Part shown: piece by piece, positions 62,157 through 64,000 of the stretch | Layout: every line of letters starts with the position of its first letter | Position numbering within the stretch: the first letter of the stretch is position 1 | Assembly: GCF_947495665.1 (NCBI RefSeq) | Contig: NZ_CANLZV010000001.1 | Coordinates: 62,001-126,000, forward strand | From: an uncultured Sunxiuqinia sp. | GTDB taxonomy: Bacteria; Bacteroidota; Bacteroidia; Bacteroidales; Prolixibacteraceae | DNA length: 64,000 bases | Direction: 5' to 3' | Made by a program: the position numbers and the translations under genes | Notes under the pieces: generated by a model | The model's input: the letters and a program-made list of their open reading frames with translations, nothing else | Databases searched by the model: none | What the model was told of the DNA's origin: nothing

Positions 62157-63074
62157 TTACGGGCGGTCCAGTTTAAACGGGGAACGCGGGTGCCAGTTGA
62201 ATCCAACGGAGAAGGAGCTGTAGTAATAATCCTGCAGCCCGGTTTTGTATTCCACAAAATAGTTTACGATCGGATTATTGATGATCAGACGTCCTTTGAG
62301 TTGAATGGGGCGGTCTTCACCATACCATTTCCAGCCATTGTAGCCCGATGCCCCCACGCCCAGTTCCAGTTTGCGGTAGTTGAACTGGCTTTCCAGTCCC
62401 CACAGGAAGCCTTCATTTTGCTCCAAGTCAAATTGATTGGTTTGCCACACGTAAAACCCAGCCATGGCATTGAGCCGGAACTGAAACTGCCCGAAGTTCA
62501 CCAACTGTTTACCCATACTCATGTAATGCCAATGCGCCGGCAGGTCGGTTGCCCGGCCATCTTGGATGCTTCCGGTGGTCGTTTTCAGCGCATTTACCAC
62601 CATGAAGGCGGGCCAATACGAACGTTCCCTCAGCAATTGGATGTAGGTGTTTAAAATCAGGTCGCCCCGGTTCAGGCTCCAGCCCGGGTCATCCTTGAAA
62701 AGTTGCATGATATCCCGCACCTCATTGGTCGTATGAAAGTATTCCAGCAAGTTCCACTGCAGTTCGAATGCCATGAAATTTTGAACGACCGGAAACCGAA
62801 AGTTGAGCATCAGGCTGTGTCCGCTGTCGCCTCCACCATCGCGAAAATAGGAATCGCTGGCAATCCGAAACAAGTTATCAGTACCTACTTCTCCATCTAA
62901 AATAGCGGGAATTGGCAGGGCGTTGGGACCCAGTGTTCCCGGCGCAATTAAAAGGTATTGTTTGTTGTCGGCCCCAGGGTAATAGGGAACAAAATCGTTG
63001 GTCGATTCGCGTTGAGCCCGCAGGCCGTTCCACCCTAACACCAGCGTTAGCAACAATATTGTCTTTTTAATCAT
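62157..63074 (-). CDS. exported protein of unknown function
   Basis: 305 residues from the ATG at 63074, chosen because MIKKTILLLTLVLGWNGLRA then forms a signal peptide; an upstream frame start at 63140 would place it internally. The mature protein is rich in Trp, Tyr and Asn with alternating polar and aromatic residues (GASGYNGWKWYGEDRP, SSFSVGFNWHPRSPF), consistent with an outer-membrane barrel or a periplasmic beta protein. No family was recognised. It precedes the Ppx/GppA gene by 57 bases on the same strand. Confidence 0.65.
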   Translation of the reverse strand: MIKKTILLLTLVLGWNGLRAQRESTNDFVPYYPGADNKQYLLIAPGTLGPNALPIPAILDGEVGTDNLFRIASDSYFRDGGGDSGHSLMLNFRFPVVQNFMAFELQWNLLEYFHTTNEVRDIMQLFKDDPGWSLNRGDLILNTYIQLLRERSYWPAFMVVNALKTTTGSIQDGRATDLPAHWHYMSMGKQLVNFGQFQFRLNAMAGFYVWQTNQFDLEQNEGFLWGLESQFNYRKLELGVGASGYNGWKWYGEDRPIQLKGRLIINNPIVNYFVEYKTGLQDYYYSSFSVGFNWHPRSPFKLDRP

Positions 63075-63177
63075 TGTACAAAAATACCGAATCCCTTTTG
63101 GCATACAAAAATAGGGGGCATAAGAAGAACAAAGATCCAAGATTCAAGAACCAAGAGGGTTTCCGATTGATCAGGGC

Positions 63178-64000
63178 CTAGTCAATGACTGTCAATTCAG
63201 GGATGGGGATAACAAACTTTCCTCCCCATTCGCGGATGTAGCTGTTGTAATGGATGAGTTCTTCTTTTAAGTTCCACGGGAGAATAAACAGGTAATCGGG
63301 ACGGGTTTCTTTGATTGTGTCCGGATGATAGATCGGGATGTGGCTTCCGGGCAAGAAGTTGCCTTGCTTGTGCGGATTCCGGTCAACGGTATAATCTAAA
63401 AAATCGGTTCTCACCCCACAATAATTAAGCAGTGTATTTCCTTTACCAGGGGCTCCATACCCGGCTACCTGCTTGCCTTCCCGCTTTGCCTGAATCAGGA
63501 ACTGCAGGATTTTACGTTTGGTTTCTTTCACCTTTTCGTTGAACTGATCATAGTAGGAGAGGGTGTCCATGCCTTCTTCGTGCTCCTGTTTTAAAAGCTG
63601 ATGAACGGCCTCACCAACCGGCTTGCTTTGATCGCCCTTATGACAGGCGTGTATTCTGATTGAGCCCCCATGGGTATTGAGTTTTTGAACATCAAAAAGG
63701 GTGAGCCCATGGTGATCGAAAATGGTTTTTACGGCCGTGAAAGAAAGGTAGGAGAAATGCTCGTGGTAGATGGTGTCGAACTGGTTTTCTGCAATCAGGC
63801 GCTCCAGGTGAGGAAATTCCATGGTAATGACACCGTCGGCTTTCAGGAAATGTTTCATCCCCTTCACAAAGTCATTGATATCGGGAACGTGAGCCAGGAT
63901 GTTGTTGCCAATGATCAGGTCGGCCTGCCCGTAGTGCCGAACCAGATCCTGAGCGGTTTGATGACCAAAAAAGCGGATCTCGGTTTTTATGCCTTTTTCG
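63178..64000 (-). CDS. class I SAM-dependent C-methyltransferase, 5' part outside the window
   Basis: At least 274 residues, open to the window edge. SAM-binding fold with GNNILAHVPDINDFV, then SIRIHACHKGDQ, a helical bundle, and the C-terminal part VAGYGAPGKGNTLLNYCG and RPDYLFILPWNLKEELIHY, which are the marks of the Methyltransf_14 family of sugar C-methyltransferases (TylC3/NovU-like). Such enzymes add a methyl group to a nucleotide-linked deoxysugar used in polysaccharides. The N-terminal zinc-binding domain, if present, lies beyond 64000. Confidence 0.85.
   Translation of the reverse strand, partial: EKGIKTEIRFFGHQTAQDLVRHYGQADLIIGNNILAHVPDINDFVKGMKHFLKADGVITMEFPHLERLIAENQFDTIYHEHFSYLSFTAVKTIFDHHGLTLFDVQKLNTHGGSIRIHACHKGDQSKPVGEAVHQLLKQEHEEGMDTLSYYDQFNEKVKETKRKILQFLIQAKREGKQVAGYGAPGKGNTLLNYCGVRTDFLDYTVDRNPHKQGNFLPGSHIPIYHPDTIKETRPDYLFILPWNLKEELIHYNSYIREWGGKFVIPIPELTVID

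Noticed and set aside
61491-62654. 387-codon + strand frame across the Ppx/GppA and exported-protein genes
   Set aside because: Long but antisense to two real genes with signatures and a signal peptide; it crosses the gap between them and has no recognisable domain.
1-64000. CRISPR arrays, transposases, integrases and phage genes
   Set aside because: None was found: no regularly spaced repeats and no matching protein signatures in the window.

Overview
The window looks like a piece of chromosome from a Bacteroidota bacterium, probably a Marinilabiliales/Prolixibacteraceae-like or related free-living lineage (inference). The signs are an alternative complex III operon, a CcoN-CcoO fusion, the alternative GlmU-like protein, LytTR regulators, a DUF4492 gene before cydA, type B L31, and promoters of the Bacteroidota type (TAnnTTTG near -7 instead of a TATAAT box). 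No rRNA, tRNA, CRISPR array, transposase, integrase or phage gene was seen. Most of the window reads as stable core genome.

Layout. 0-11 kb holds housekeeping and stress genes: an AlkD-like HEAT protein, a Bax-inhibitor-1 family membrane protein, two tandem GNAT-like paralogues, L31 (rpmE2), a GlmU-like enzyme, Lon protease, two overlapping LytTR response regulators and an AI-2E/PerM family membrane protein. 11.4-38.8 kb is a respiratory island. Alternative complex III (actABCD, then actF, actE) on the + strand is followed by a SlyD-like PPIase. On the - strand come an HMA-domain lipoprotein, a DUF302 protein, the caa3 oxidase operon (sco-coxA-coxC-coxD-coxB-ctaB) and the cbb3 oxidase cluster (ccoI, ccoS, ccoNO, a ccoQ-like gene, ccoP, ccoG, ccoH, and a TauE/SafE-family gene). 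A + strand cytochrome bd operon (DUF4492, cydA, cydB and a 42-residue membrane ORF) ends the island. Together these genes encode a quinol:cytochrome c oxidoreductase, two cytochrome c oxidases, a quinol oxidase, and the copper and haem supply genes they need.

39-47 kb has TrkH, phospholipid synthesis (pssA, psd, cdsA), and a - strand run rsfS-ftsH-LUD-DUF2007-cdsA, with birA on the other strand. 47.7-51.3 kb is a small catabolic operon: a medium-chain dehydrogenase, a Gfo/Idh/MocA oxidoreductase and a GntP-family permease. 51.4-53.5 kb is a three-gene module of VTC-domain polyphosphate polymerase, DUF4956 and DUF2490. 53.7-55.4 kb holds a small Cys-pair protein, a LuxR-type regulator with a degenerate receiver, and a RIC-like hemerythrin protein. 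55.8-64 kb holds an SRPBCC protein, pyrE, a NUDIX hydrolase, a thioredoxin-fold lipid/envelope-type protein without CxxC, coaD, a sigma-54 activator without a DNA-binding domain, a Ppx/GppA phosphatase, an unrecognised exported protein, and a C-methyltransferase cut off by the window edge.

The least described items are the small membrane ORF after cydB (38669-38797), the LuxR/hemerythrin pair with its degenerate receiver, the VTC-DUF4956-DUF2490 module, the extra haem-binding motif in ActA, and several perfect or near-perfect inverted repeats in control regions. All family names come from reading the translated sequence by eye; no database search was run.
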